This document shows positions 34,642-42,040 of a stretch of DNA of 64,000 nucleotides, one piece after another. Location: positions 1 through 64,000 of the forward strand of contig NZ_AAVU01000027.1 in assembly GCF_000169095.1 (NCBI RefSeq), given 5' to 3'. Under the pieces are notes generated by a model, which saw nothing but the letters and a program-made list of their open reading frames with translations, was not told where the DNA came from and did no database searches. The translations under genes and the position numbers were made by a program. How positions within the stretch are numbered: position 1 is the stretch's first letter; every line of letters starts with the position of its first letter. This DNA comes from Lyngbya sp. PCC 8106 (GTDB lineage Bacteria; Cyanobacteriota; Cyanobacteriia; Cyanobacteriales; Microcoleaceae).

Positions 34642-34954
34642 GAAATCTGTTTGTAGCAGGGAGTATCTACTGTTTAGGCTGTCTCTCTGAGAACAAGAGT
34701 TAAGCATTGGCAAAAGATAATTACATAATAGTTTAATTTAAGATCTCCTTAATGATTCCATTTTTTTTTGGAGTCAGGAGCTAAAGTCGGCAAATGTACA
34801 CTCAAGAGTTAGTTATCTGCTATTTATCACTGATATTCAGTAAGACAGGCTACCAGTTACCAATTACACAGACCTCATGGTTTGTCCTTAGAGTCTAACT
34901 TAAAGGCGCAAATTGTGGGATAGTAGGGGATTGAGACACCAAGGGGAATGACTC

Positions 34955-36601
34955 ATGTTGGCAAATTGGCAGAAAAATTTATCACTCCAAGTCGTTGTTA
35001 AAGTCGCCACCGCATTTTTTGTGATTTGTCTGTTACTAACGCTACATCGTTATTTCAGCTTCTATGCGTCTTATGATCACGGCATTTTTAACCAGGTCTT
35101 CTGGAATAACTCTCATGGACGGTTTTTTCAGAGTTCTTTATCTTCGGCTTTATCAACGAATGTCGTTCATCAGGGTGAATATCCAGATGTGTCTTATCAT
35201 CGTTTGGGCCAACACTTCACTCCCGCTTTACTGCTGTGGCTACCTTTCTATGCTTTATTTCCCTCGCCTGTAACGTTAATTTTCTTACAAGTCACTCTGG
35301 TAACGGCCGCAGGTTTGGTTTTATATATCCTAGCCAGACAACATCTAGAACCCCCTCTCTCGGCTTTAATTACCGTTAGTTTTTACGCTGCTAACGCCGT
35401 TATTGGCCCGACGCTGGCAAATTTCCATGATGTTTGTCAAATTCCTCTGTTTGTATTCAGTTTGTTACTTGCGATGGAAAAACGCAAGTGGTGGCTGTTT
35501 TGGCTATTGGCTGTTTTTATTCTAGGAGTTCGAGAAGATTCTGGAGTGGTGTTGTTTGGGGTTGGAGTGTACATGACGTTGAGCCAACGTTACCCCAAAC
35601 AAGGCATTGCAGTTTGTATCTTTAGCTTCAGTTATATGATCTTGCTGACAAATCTGATTATGCCGTTGTTTTCTGAAGATATTTCCCAACGGTTTATGAT
35701 GGAACGGTTTGGTCAATATGCCGAAGGGGAAGAAGCTTCGACTTTAGAAATTATTTGGGGAATGATTAGCAATCCCTGGCGATTAATGGTTGAACTGTTT
35801 ACGCCATTTTTTGGGACGCTTAAATATTTATTGGGTCAATGGTTGCCGTTAGCATTTGTTCCGGCGGTTGCTCCTGCATCTTGGATGATTGCTGGATTTC
35901 CTTTACTTAAACTTTTTATTGCCAAAGGAGAATCGGTTTTATCAATTACTATTCGCTACGCCATGACGGTTGTTCCCGGATTATTTTACGGGAGTATACT
36001 TTGGTGGGCAAATCGTCAACAACAAAATTCAGAACAAAAACTCCCTTCACCCAAATTTAAACGATTTTGGCTCTTTTGTATCGGTTTATCTTTATTCTTT
36101 ACCTTAACTTCCAACCCCAATCGTACCCTTTACTTTTTAATTCCTGACTCAGTTCAACCTTGGGTTTATATTCCTGTCACCAAACAATGGTCTCATGTAA
36201 ATCAATTTCGCCCCTTACTCGCTCAAATTCCACCTGATGCGAGTGTGGCGACAACAACTTATATTATTCCTCATCTTTCGAGTCGTCGGGAAGTTTTACG
36301 ATTTCCTCAATTTGAGTTACGCAATGATGCTGGAAATGTAGTGAAAGTGGAATATATTCTTCTGGATTTATGGCAGATGCAGCAATATCAAGAAGGATTT
36401 AAACGAGAGCGAGGTCAACTCAAAGAAATTATTCCGATTCTTGACCAGTTTACTGCTACGAATGAATATGGTATTATTGGGTTTGAAGATGGTGTAATTT
36501 TATTCCAAAAAGGTGCAGATTCTAATCCTCAAGCTGTAGAAAATTGGCAGCAATTTCGACAAGAATTAGAACCCGTTGTTGCGATGCACGCGCTGGAATA
36601 A
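34955..36601 (+). CDS. DUF2079 integral membrane protein
   Basis: This 548-aa protein has about 9-10 hydrophobic segments and the DUF2079 hallmarks: YASYDHGIFNQVFWN near residue 38, a His-rich stretch in HRLGQHFTPALLLWLPFYAL, a PTLANFHDVCQIPLFVF block and the REDSGVVLFG block. The fold resembles glycosyltransferases of the GT-C type (mannosyl or arabinosyl transfer from lipid-linked sugars), but no enzyme activity is known to me. A soluble C-terminal domain (from about residue 390) follows the membrane part. Start ATG at 34955 is preceded by AGGGGAATGA. A 9-bp inverted repeat directly behind its stop may terminate it. Confidence 0.88.
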   Translation: MLANWQKNLSLQVVVKVATAFFVICLLLTLHRYFSFYASYDHGIFNQVFWNNSHGRFFQSSLSSALSTNVVHQGEYPDVSYHRLGQHFTPALLLWLPFYALFPSPVTLIFLQVTLVTAAGLVLYILARQHLEPPLSALITVSFYAANAVIGPTLANFHDVCQIPLFVFSLLLAMEKRKWWLFWLLAVFILGVREDSGVVLFGVGVYMTLSQRYPKQGIAVCIFSFSYMILLTNLIMPLFSEDISQRFMMERFGQYAEGEEASTLEIIWGMISNPWRLMVELFTPFFGTLKYLLGQWLPLAFVPAVAPASWMIAGFPLLKLFIAKGESVLSITIRYAMTVVPGLFYGSILWWANRQQQNSEQKLPSPKFKRFWLFCIGLSLFFTLTSNPNRTLYFLIPDSVQPWVYIPVTKQWSHVNQFRPLLAQIPPDASVATTTYIIPHLSSRREVLRFPQFELRNDAGNVVKVEYILLDLWQMQQYQEGFKRERGQLKEIIPILDQFTATNEYGIIGFEDGVILFQKGADSNPQAVENWQQFRQELEPVVAMHALE

Positions 36602-36631
36602 TTGGGCTAGAGCAACGAAAAATAGCCCAAT
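36601..36631 (+). terminator. Hairpin terminator behind the DUF2079 gene
   Basis: ATTGGGCTA at 36601-36609 pairs exactly with TAGCCCAAT at 36623-36631. It begins at the last base of the stop codon region. There is no long T-run after it, so it may be an attenuated or RNA-stabilising hairpin. Confidence 0.5.
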
Positions 36632-36654
36632 AACAAACTGTTTAAAACGTTTGA

Positions 36655-36719
36655 GTAGGGTGCATCAGACCCAAGATTGAGTTGTGGTTTCATTAACTTA
36701 AAAATCTGATGCACCCTAC
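36655..36719. repeat. Perfect 15-bp inverted repeat, dispersed-element type
   Basis: GTAGGGTGCATCAGA at 36655-36669 pairs exactly with TCTGATGCACCCTAC at 36705-36719, with 35 bases between. This pattern is known to me as a dispersed hairpin of cyanobacterial genomes. It is 50 bases before the small gene at 36770 and could also act as a terminator. Confidence 0.65.
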
Positions 36720-36769
36720 AATACAAATTATCAGCGCCTGACAAGTTACCAGACAAGAAAGGAGGTTTT

Positions 36770-36967
36770 ATGAACAAGGAATTTGAAAACGAAATGGAAG
36801 ATGAATTACGTCCAGAGTACGACTTTGCAAAAATGCAGGGGGGAGTCAGAGGTAAATATATTAAACAGTATCGTAAAGGGACAAACTTAGTGCTTTTATA
36901 TCCCGATGTTGCTCAAGCTTTCCCCAATGATAAAGCTGTTAATGAAGCCGAAGCGATCGCTAATTAA
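36770..36967 (+). CDS. Small conserved protein, antitoxin-like
   Basis: The 65-aa acidic protein has the conserved core DELRPEYDFAKMQGGVRGKY and ends with a helix (FPNDKAVNEAEAIAN). This family is common in cyanobacteria and other bacteria, sometimes next to small toxin genes, but no toxin is adjacent here. Good ribosome-binding site (AAAGGAGG). Function is unknown; antitoxin or DNA-contact roles are guesses. Confidence 0.7.
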   Translation: MNKEFENEMEDELRPEYDFAKMQGGVRGKYIKQYRKGTNLVLLYPDVAQAFPNDKAVNEAEAIAN

Positions 36968-37011
36968 GACGACTCAACGCCAGCATCCTAACACTTGATT
37001 AGAGTAAAAAC

Positions 37012-37113
37012 TCAGATGCAGATTAACTTAATCCCCATATCTAAAAGCACTCCCAACGCCAACGACATCATAACAGAAGCTATCACTCGTTGTAACTCTG
37101 ATTCGTCTAACAT
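37012..37113 (-). CDS. Very small predicted membrane peptide
   Basis: A 33-aa frame starts with MLDESELQRVIASV and continues into one hydrophobic segment (MMSLALGVLLDMGIKLIC). It lies downstream of the tRNA array on the same strand. Ribosome-binding site is weak. Could be chance; listed because the acidic head plus single membrane helix is protein-like. Confidence 0.25.
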   Translation of the reverse strand: MLDESELQRVIASVMMSLALGVLLDMGIKLICI

Positions 37114-37165
37114 CGTATTTTATTTCTTGAAAATTACTAATATTTTTTTAACACAAAAAAATCAA

Positions 37166-37247
37166 GGAAGATAGAGGAATCGAACCCCCAAGTGTTAACT
37201 TGCTCCCGTTTTCAAGACGGGTTGCTGTCCCTTCAGCAGTATCTTCC
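37166..37247 (-). tRNA. tRNA-Ser (UGA anticodon)
   Basis: The 82-nt sequence has a GGAAGAT/ATCTTCC acceptor stem, anticodon loop CTTGAAA with TGA, a long variable arm as expected for serine and a GTTCGATTC T-loop region. Last tRNA of the minus-strand array. Confidence 0.9.
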
Positions 37248-37253
37248 GAAAAG

Positions 37254-37328
37254 GGAGTCTGATGGGACTTGAACCCATTATTACTGGTGTCACAGACCAG
37301 CGTCTCGACCGCTTTGACTTCAGACTCC
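37254..37328 (-). tRNA. tRNA-His (GUG anticodon)
   Basis: Stem CTGGT/ACCAG encloses CTGTGAC (GTG). If the first G is taken as G-1, the acceptor GAGTCTG pairs with CAGACTC and C73 faces G-1, the identity pair of histidine tRNA, here encoded in the gene. Only six bases separate it from the next tRNA. Confidence 0.9.
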
Positions 37329-37333
37329 GCAAT

Positions 37334-37405
37334 GGAACTGATCGGAGTTGAACCGACATCTACCCAGTTGCAAGCTTGGTGCTTTCCCAATTAAGCTACA
37401 GACCC
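37334..37405 (-). tRNA. tRNA-Ala-like (UGC anticodon), divergent
   Basis: The loop CTTGCAA gives TGC. The acceptor GGGTCTG/CAGTTCC has the G3-U70 wobble pair that is the alanine identity element, next to a U4-U69 mismatch. The anticodon stem has one A-G mismatch. It differs strongly from the usual chromosomal tRNA-Ala, as expected for an array copy. Confidence 0.75.
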
Positions 37406-37603
37406 TCATTTTTTAATTTTTAAAATGTGTTAAAGTGCTGACCACTCAGCCAGGTGGAAACCCCCAGGTTTTATGGAACCTACAACCAAAACCCCCGGAT
37501 TTTATCGAACGTTAAACTTTGGGATTTAAGGCTTGATAGTCTAAGATTTGAGGCTTGAGATTTAAGCGTTAAGCGTTGAGCTTTAAGCTTTAAGATTTAT
37601 GCT
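37406..37603 (-). other. tRNA-array spacer with short repeats and a possible tRNA relic
   Basis: Two 20-base units of the form AACCCCC-GG-TTTTAT-GAAC occur at about 37468-37510. A D-arm-like stretch (GGCTGAGTGGTCAGC on the minus strand, near 37437-37452) could be a decayed Ser- or Leu-type tRNA 5' half. The rest (37515-37600) is a run of AAGCTT/TTAAG-type short repeats. Confidence 0.35.
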
Positions 37604-37674
37604 TGATGGAGTTGGAATCGAACCAACAACTCATGATGACTAATCATGCGCTCTACCTATTGAGCTATCCACCG
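37604..37674 (-). tRNA. tRNA with AGU anticodon (Thr), divergent
   Basis: Stem CATGA/TCATG encloses TTAGTCA, so by standard counting the anticodon is AGU. T-arm GTTGG/CCAAC is regular. The acceptor CGGTGGA/TCCATCA has a C1-A72 mismatch and a G-U pair. Position 37 is C instead of a purine, and A34 is rare outside tRNA-Arg in bacteria, so decoding is uncertain. Confidence 0.65.
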
Positions 37675-37773
37675 AATCCATAATTTTAGAGGTTTTCGAG
37701 TGACCAGCACAGATTTTTGGGGTTTAAGACTGTCAAAAATTAAGTGATTTAATTGCCGACAATCTTAGATGAA

Positions 37774-38412
37774 TTAATCGGGAATCTCAATCATGGTTCG
37801 AGCATTACTAATGGATAATACCCGGTCAACTGTTGATTGAAATTCTTCGACGAAAGTTTGCCGTTGTTCAATATCTGCGGATAAATCTATAGGGTCAAGT
37901 AATTCAACCCCTTCTCGCGCTAAGAAACTATCGGCTAAAGATTGATATTTCTCAGAAGCAGCATTTTTTCCTAACACTTCCATCGCTAATTTATCCAGAC
38001 GTTCTTTCACCCGTGCTTGGGCGACATCAAAATCTTTGCGAGTGCGGTTATAAACTAATAACATGGTATTCATAACCGCTTCTGAATACAGGATGAAACT
38101 TTTCATTTCAATGGCTTCTGCCACCGTCATTTCTTGACCTGCAACTGAAACGGTTATAGACGCATTTGATAACACAATTGCTCGTTTAATGGTTCGACGT
38201 CGGGCAATTAACGCATCGACTTTTTGAACAGCAGCACGGGCTTGAGTGGTATAATCTTGACGGGATTTATAACCCGTTGGAACTTTACCAATTTCAATGA
38301 CAGTAATTAAATTCTTCCCATCTAAAGCGGCTCGGGCTGATTCAATTCGTTTTTCTAATAACGTTAATTCTGCTAACGCATCGGTTACGGTCATTTGAGT
38401 CATATTATCCAC
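37774..38412 (-). CDS. Phage-type hypothetical protein inside the tRNA array
   Basis: This 212-aa, largely helical protein begins with MTVTDALAELTLLEKRIESA and contains the block RRTIKRAIVLSNASITVSVAGQ and then MTVAEAIEMK near residues 71-105, and ends in a coiled C-terminal region with FVEEFQSTVDRVLSISNA. I recall this architecture from hypothetical proteins of phages and prophages, including those of Firmicutes; function is unknown. It is flanked on both sides by tRNA genes on the same strand, which suggests that the whole array came with a phage or phage-like plasmid. Ribosome-binding site AGAGGTGG precedes the start region. Confidence 0.7.
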   Translation of the reverse strand: MDNMTQMTVTDALAELTLLEKRIESARAALDGKNLITVIEIGKVPTGYKSRQDYTTQARAAVQKVDALIARRRTIKRAIVLSNASITVSVAGQEMTVAEAIEMKSFILYSEAVMNTMLLVYNRTRKDFDVAQARVKERLDKLAMEVLGKNAASEKYQSLADSFLAREGVELLDPIDLSADIEQRQTFVEEFQSTVDRVLSISNARTMIEIPD

Positions 38413-38426
38413 CTCTTTTGTTTAAT

Positions 38427-38502
38427 CCTCCTGACAGGATTTGAACCTGCAAAATAGAACAGATTTTAAGTCTGCTGCGTCTTCCAATTCCGCCACAGGA
38501 GG
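38427..38502 (-). tRNA. tRNA-Leu (UAA anticodon)
   Basis: Acceptor CCTCCTG/CAGGAGG is perfect; loop CTTAAAA gives TAA. The variable arm is shorter (about 10 nt) than in ordinary class II leucine tRNAs, giving 76 nt. Confidence 0.88.
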
Positions 38503-38530
38503 CATTAGGAATAAAAGATTAATTATTGGT

Positions 38531-38604
38531 TGCCCCGCCAGGGCTCGAACCTGGACTCAACGAACATTCAAAGTGCGGGATGTTGCCAATTACACCACAG
38601 GGCA
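38531..38604 (-). tRNA. tRNA-Gln (UUG anticodon)
   Basis: Acceptor TGCCCTG/CGGGGCA starts with the weak U1-A72 pair typical of glutamine tRNA. Loop CTTTGAA gives TTG. The anticodon stem is weak (about three pairs). T-arm CCAGG/CCTGG is regular. Confidence 0.8.
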
Positions 38605-38641
38605 ATGAATGGGAATTGAACCCGTTACATCTGTCAAAGGC
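38605..38641 (-). other. tRNA 3'-half fragment
   Basis: Between tRNA-Ser(GCU) and tRNA-Gln lies a stretch with a T-arm (ACGGGTTCAATTCCCAT on the minus strand) preceded by CTTTGACAG, which resembles an anticodon loop and 3' stem. No 5' half or matching acceptor is present. Looks like a deletion product of a once complete tRNA. Confidence 0.55.
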
Positions 38642-38724
38642 GGAGAGCAGTGGACTCGAACCACAAGCAGTTAAACTCTATCTGTTTAGCAAACAGCACC
38701 CATCCCCTGACAGGTTTACTCTCC
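38642..38724 (-). tRNA. tRNA-Ser (GCU anticodon)
   Basis: 83 nt with acceptor GGAGAGT/GCTCTCC, loop TTGCTAA (GCT) and a long variable arm (AGAGTTTAACTGC). Second serine tRNA of the array. Confidence 0.9.
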
Positions 38725-38734
38725 TTGATTTTGG

Positions 38735-38816
38735 TAGGCCGGGCAGGATTCGCACCTGCAATGCTTTTAGCGGCTGTTTTACAGACAGTTGCCCTCTCTG
38801 ATAGGCGAGCCGACCC
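38735..38816 (-). tRNA. tRNA-Tyr (GUA anticodon)
   Basis: 82 nt with loop CTGTAAA (GTA) and the long variable arm of bacterial tyrosine tRNAs. Acceptor GGGTCGG/CCGGCCT includes a G1-U72 and a U-G wobble; discriminator A. Confidence 0.88.
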
Positions 38817-38855
38817 AAACTGTTTGTATTACAATAAGCTGTAATACTACAGAAC

Positions 38856-38925
38856 GCAGAGACTAGGATTTGAACCTAGATCGTCGGTTTTGGAGACCGA
38901 AATGTTACCGTTACACCATCCCTAC
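38856..38925 (-). tRNA. tRNA-Trp (CCA anticodon)
   Basis: Stem TCGGT/ACCGA encloses CTCCAAA (CCA). Acceptor GTAGGGA/TCTCTGC pairs with several wobbles. T-arm CTAGG/CCTAG regular. Confidence 0.88.
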
Positions 38926-38929
38926 AGGA

Positions 38930-39000
38930 GGCAGCGACGGGATTTGCACCCGTAACAACCTGGTTATGAGCCAGGGGCTTTACCATTAAGCTACGCTGCG
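38930..39000 (-). tRNA. tRNA with CAU anticodon (Met/Ile)
   Basis: Stem CCTGG/CCAGG encloses CTCATAA (CAT). Six acceptor pairs are regular but position 1-72 is C-C. The anticodon stem lacks the three G-C pairs of initiator tRNA, so an elongator Met or lysidine-modified Ile tRNA is likelier. Confidence 0.85.
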
Positions 39001-39046
39001 TTGTTTGCAGTCCAACGCCTTACCATTTGGCAACCTGGACTCGGTG
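39001..39046 (-). other. tRNA-Cys-like 5'-half fragment
   Basis: On the minus strand GGTTGCCAAATGGTAAGGC is a D-arm of cysteine type, followed by a GCGTTG...CAACGC hairpin whose loop holds CTGCAAA (GCA anticodon). No T-arm follows; the CAU tRNA begins at once. Either a truncated tRNA-Cys or a tRNA-like hairpin. Confidence 0.55.
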
Positions 39047-39048
39047 AG

Positions 39049-39123
39049 TAGCCTTGACGGGAGTTGCACCCGATCCTCTATGCTTGAAAGGCACAGCGAC
39101 TTTTTTAATCGTCCACAAGGCTA
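39049..39123 (-). tRNA. tRNA-Glu (UUC anticodon)
   Basis: Acceptor TAGCCTT/AAGGCTA is perfect; stem TGTGC/GCATA encloses CTTTCAA (TTC); T-arm ACGGG...CCCGT partner is regular. The D-arm has an A-run and is divergent from chromosomal tRNA-Glu. First complete tRNA of the array in transcription order. Confidence 0.82.
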
Positions 39124-39474
39124 TGAGCGAGGGTGATGGGATTTGTTGCCGTAGTCTGCGCGTAACACATACCCACGACTTCGGTGTTCTACATCGGAAA
39201 AATGTAGTATAATATTCAGTTGTCTAGGTGCAGATGGCTTGCTCAATCAAGCTTTATCGCTTTCCTTTGCTTGCCACATTTACATACTACAAGTATACTA
39301 CAGGTTTTGTCAAGGGGTGTGGCAAAAAAATTTTCACCCCGATCTTGTATCTTGGGGACAAATACGGGGGAAATCCTTTAATTCTGGGGTTTGTAGAAGA
39401 ATTAGCTATAGATAAAAGTCAATAGTAGATTGGTTTACGATAGACAAAAATCAAAGTTAAACGGAGTCTCAAAT
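39124..39474. other. Head of the tRNA array and intergenic region
   Basis: On the minus strand a TATACT box at about 39206-39211 could be the -10 of the array promoter. Behind it, 39128-39200 has a tRNA-like but irregular sequence with GCGCAGACTACGG that I cannot fold into a good cloverleaf; possibly a decayed tRNA. From 39240 to the cytochrome-b-like gene I see nothing notable. Confidence 0.35.
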
Positions 39475-40191
39475 ATGCCTGGTAAACTTTCTCAGCCCTA
39501 TCAACCCCTGCTTCTCCGTATTTTGCATGGAGTGACGGGGATCTGTGCGATCGCGGCAATTTTCACCGCAGCTTGGACTTATGACACCTATGATGGACGG
39601 TTTGGGCGATTTTTTTTACCGAAGTTAGAAGCGATAGAGGGGATTCATGGTACTTTTGGGCTGTGGACGCTGCTGATTTTTCCGATCTTTGTAGTATATG
39701 CTTTTCGTCGGGGTCAAAAACGTCTAATTCAGCCTGACTCTCTACAAAAGCTGAGTCAACCGAGAAAGCCGATTTTTGGGTACACTCTACACCGGATTAC
39801 AAATACATTGGGGATTTTTGCGCTTACTTTTGCGCTGTTCTCCGGTAAGATGATGAGTGAGAAATGGCTACCCCAAGGAGAACTTAATCATACTTGGTAC
39901 TATATTCATCTGATTTCTTGGGTGATTTTAGTCTTGGCGATCGCATTTCATGTGTTAATGGCGGCGAAAGTTGGCGGAACTCCGTTGCTGTTATCTATGA
40001 TGAATTGGAAGTTTCGCACTCAGGATAGTCCGAAGTTGTGGCGGAAAAATATTTCTGAATGGAAAGCAAATGTTCAGATCAGTTCAATTCTGAATAACCA
40101 CTCAGCGAGAATTTTTCAGATTTTAGAAGCGATTGTTTTAATCACGATTATTTTAGCTTGGGTGATTTCCCTGGCTAAAGAGTTGGGTTGA
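39475..40191 (+). CDS. Cytochrome b561-like membrane protein
   Basis: I chose the ATG at 39475 (preceded by GGAGTC), giving 238 aa; the longer frame adds 15 residues. Five hydrophobic segments are visible. His residues in the first segment (RILHGVTG), near IEGIHGTFG, in YTLHRITN, YYIHLISW and in AFHVLMA lie at membrane faces, as in di-heme cytochrome b561 and formate dehydrogenase gamma-like proteins. It should pass electrons across the thylakoid or plasma membrane; partner unknown. No operon partner; follows the tRNA array in opposite orientation. Confidence 0.8.
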   Translation: MPGKLSQPYQPLLLRILHGVTGICAIAAIFTAAWTYDTYDGRFGRFFLPKLEAIEGIHGTFGLWTLLIFPIFVVYAFRRGQKRLIQPDSLQKLSQPRKPIFGYTLHRITNTLGIFALTFALFSGKMMSEKWLPQGELNHTWYYIHLISWVILVLAIAFHVLMAAKVGGTPLLLSMMNWKFRTQDSPKLWRKNISEWKANVQISSILNNHSARIFQILEAIVLITIILAWVISLAKELG

Positions 40192-40209
40192 ATTTTGCAG
40201 GTTTAAGTT

Positions 40210-40911
40210 CTAGATTATTCCTCCCCATAATTGATTTAGAAAAAAAGCTAACGCCGCACTACTGAGGGGAACTGTGAGATTATCTATTCCTAATTTTGAA
40301 AACGCTTCCATTGTAGTCGCGACAACTGCAACAATTAGAGAAATAACCCAAGTTTGCCAAATATTTCCTTGAACTGCGAATAAAATTAAGCTAGAAACAA
40401 GATAACTCACGAAACACATCGTTAGAGAACCTTCCCAACTTTTTTTAATTTCTCCAATTTTGTAGGGATGTCGTCCAAAACTCTGACCGATGACCGCCGC
40501 AAGTCCATCACCCCAAGCCATAATTAAAATCCCTAAAACAGCGTATTCCGGTTTGTTAATTGGCCAGAAACAGCCGATTAAAACGCCAATACTAACAGCA
40601 TAAAAAAACGTTCCTAAACTTTTGCGTCCAACACTATTAATACTCGGTAAAATCGGAAATTTATAAGAGATTAAAGCAATAATACCGGAAATTACCCCGG
40701 CAGAAATTCCAATCCAAGCGGGAGTATTCAACCACCATGCCAGTAGAATAACATTTCCCGTACCAATATGAACCACTTTTCGAGAGACTTCCGCCTCCAC
40801 AGAAATTAAACGATTCAAGCCTTCAGCAAGAACAACAACTACACCTAACCAAACTGCAACTAAACTAATTTGTTGCCAAATATTCAGACTTTCAGTAACA
40901 ATAAACATCAA
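40210..40911 (-). CDS. Phytol/polyprenol kinase-like (phosphatidate cytidylyltransferase family)
   Basis: This 233-aa protein has about six membrane segments and family blocks RKVVHIGTGN near residue 44 and MAWGDGLAAVIGQSFGRHPY with KKSWEGSLTMC near residues 130-165, the CTP-dependent kinase signature of dolichol kinase, phytol kinase (VTE5) and farnesol kinase. In cyanobacteria such an enzyme recycles chlorophyll-derived phytol into tocopherol and phylloquinone. Which isoprenol is used is not readable. It converges with the cytochrome-b-like gene. Confidence 0.85.
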   Translation of the reverse strand: MMFIVTESLNIWQQISLVAVWLGVVVVLAEGLNRLISVEAEVSRKVVHIGTGNVILLAWWLNTPAWIGISAGVISGIIALISYKFPILPSINSVGRKSLGTFFYAVSIGVLIGCFWPINKPEYAVLGILIMAWGDGLAAVIGQSFGRHPYKIGEIKKSWEGSLTMCFVSYLVSSLILFAVQGNIWQTWVISLIVAVVATTMEAFSKLGIDNLTVPLSSAALAFFLNQLWGGII

Positions 40912-40995
40912 ATTTATCTAAAACCTCTATGCTCAACTTTGATTTTGTATTCTCTTCTTGATTTTATTTCTCTTTTGTCATTTTTGTTGATTTTT

Positions 40996-42006
40996 TTAGA
41001 TGATCGGATTGATACTAAATTTAATCAACCATTTTAATTTTGACCGATCACCGTTAAGATAAGCATGGAGTGTATCGGCTAAATCGTTAATTCGCTCTAT
41101 AGGAACAACATAATCAAATACATTAGCCATCACACGAAGAGTTTGACCTGTCCATTCTCCATCTACAACTAAAACGCCCAGTAAATTGGTGTTATACCCC
41201 TTCCAATTAATAGCTGAAAACATCTTATCTTTTGCATATAGTGAGGCGTGTCGAGAAGAAGATTTACGCACTTCAATAAATGCTAATGTATGATTTGAAT
41301 CAGGAATTACAAAATCAGCCCTAAAATTATAAACCACACCAGGTAGGCTTGTGTATTCACTTTCACGCTCAAAAGTTATCCCTCTTTTCTTGAGCGCATT
41401 TTCTACAATAGATTCTAGTAATAGACGTCCTACTAAATCACGAACAATACCTTCTAACGTTGCTTCAAGTCGTTGTAACACTTCTCCCCGATTAATATTA
41501 CTGGGAAGAACTCTTTCTTCAAGTAGTTTAGATAAACGTTCAGATGCAGGGCGAGAAATTGAGGTATCGGAAACACTTCCAATCTGTTTTTTTAAAGCGG
41601 ATTTACTAAATATTCCACTCAAATGTTGAAAAATGGGTAAAAGATAAGAGTGATTGTAAATACTTTCAGAAGAAAATGACTGAAACCCATCTGTAATTTC
41701 GTAGGCTTTCTCAAAAAATATTGTTCCTACTTGACGAATGTTACGGTATACAGAAAAAGTTACAGCCGTTTCCGTATCAAATTTGAGTGCTTGGCGTCGT
41801 TTCCACTCTTCAACAGCTTGATCGCTTGACATTTCTGAATTGATCACTCCTAAACCTGCTAGTAATAATTCTCTTGCTTCAGGATTACTAACTGAGTTGG
41901 CTGTAACATTAGTTAAGCCATTTGTAGCTTCAGATAATTGTAAATAAATGCCAATAGAATCATTCATTCTTTCCATTGCGATCTGGTAGAGTGTTTTTTC
42001 AGTCAT
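40996..42006 (-). CDS. Predicted type II restriction endonuclease
   Basis: This 336-aa protein is the last gene of a run with nurA and a DNA methyltransferase. It shows a PD-(D/E)xK-like core near residues 230-262: FRADFVIPDSNHTLAFIEVRKSSS, split here as RADFV (Asp) and FIEVRK (Glu-x-Arg/Lys), followed by a helix. The N-terminal two thirds are helical and unfamiliar. It starts 34 bases after the methyltransferase stop. The restriction role follows from the pairing and the core motif. Base composition is more AT-rich than flanking housekeeping genes, consistent with transfer. Confidence 0.75.
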   Translation of the reverse strand: MTEKTLYQIAMERMNDSIGIYLQLSEATNGLTNVTANSVSNPEARELLLAGLGVINSEMSSDQAVEEWKRRQALKFDTETAVTFSVYRNIRQVGTIFFEKAYEITDGFQSFSSESIYNHSYLLPIFQHLSGIFSKSALKKQIGSVSDTSISRPASERLSKLLEERVLPSNINRGEVLQRLEATLEGIVRDLVGRLLLESIVENALKKRGITFERESEYTSLPGVVYNFRADFVIPDSNHTLAFIEVRKSSSRHASLYAKDKMFSAINWKGYNTNLLGVLVVDGEWTGQTLRVMANVFDYVVPIERINDLADTLHAYLNGDRSKLKWLIKFSINPII

Positions 42007-42040
42007 ATTACAATTGATTGAATCTGAATCAAATCTTAAA

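Noticed and set aside
37166..39123. Complete prophage around the tRNA array
   Set aside because: Only one phage-type protein is visible and no integrase, terminase or structural genes.
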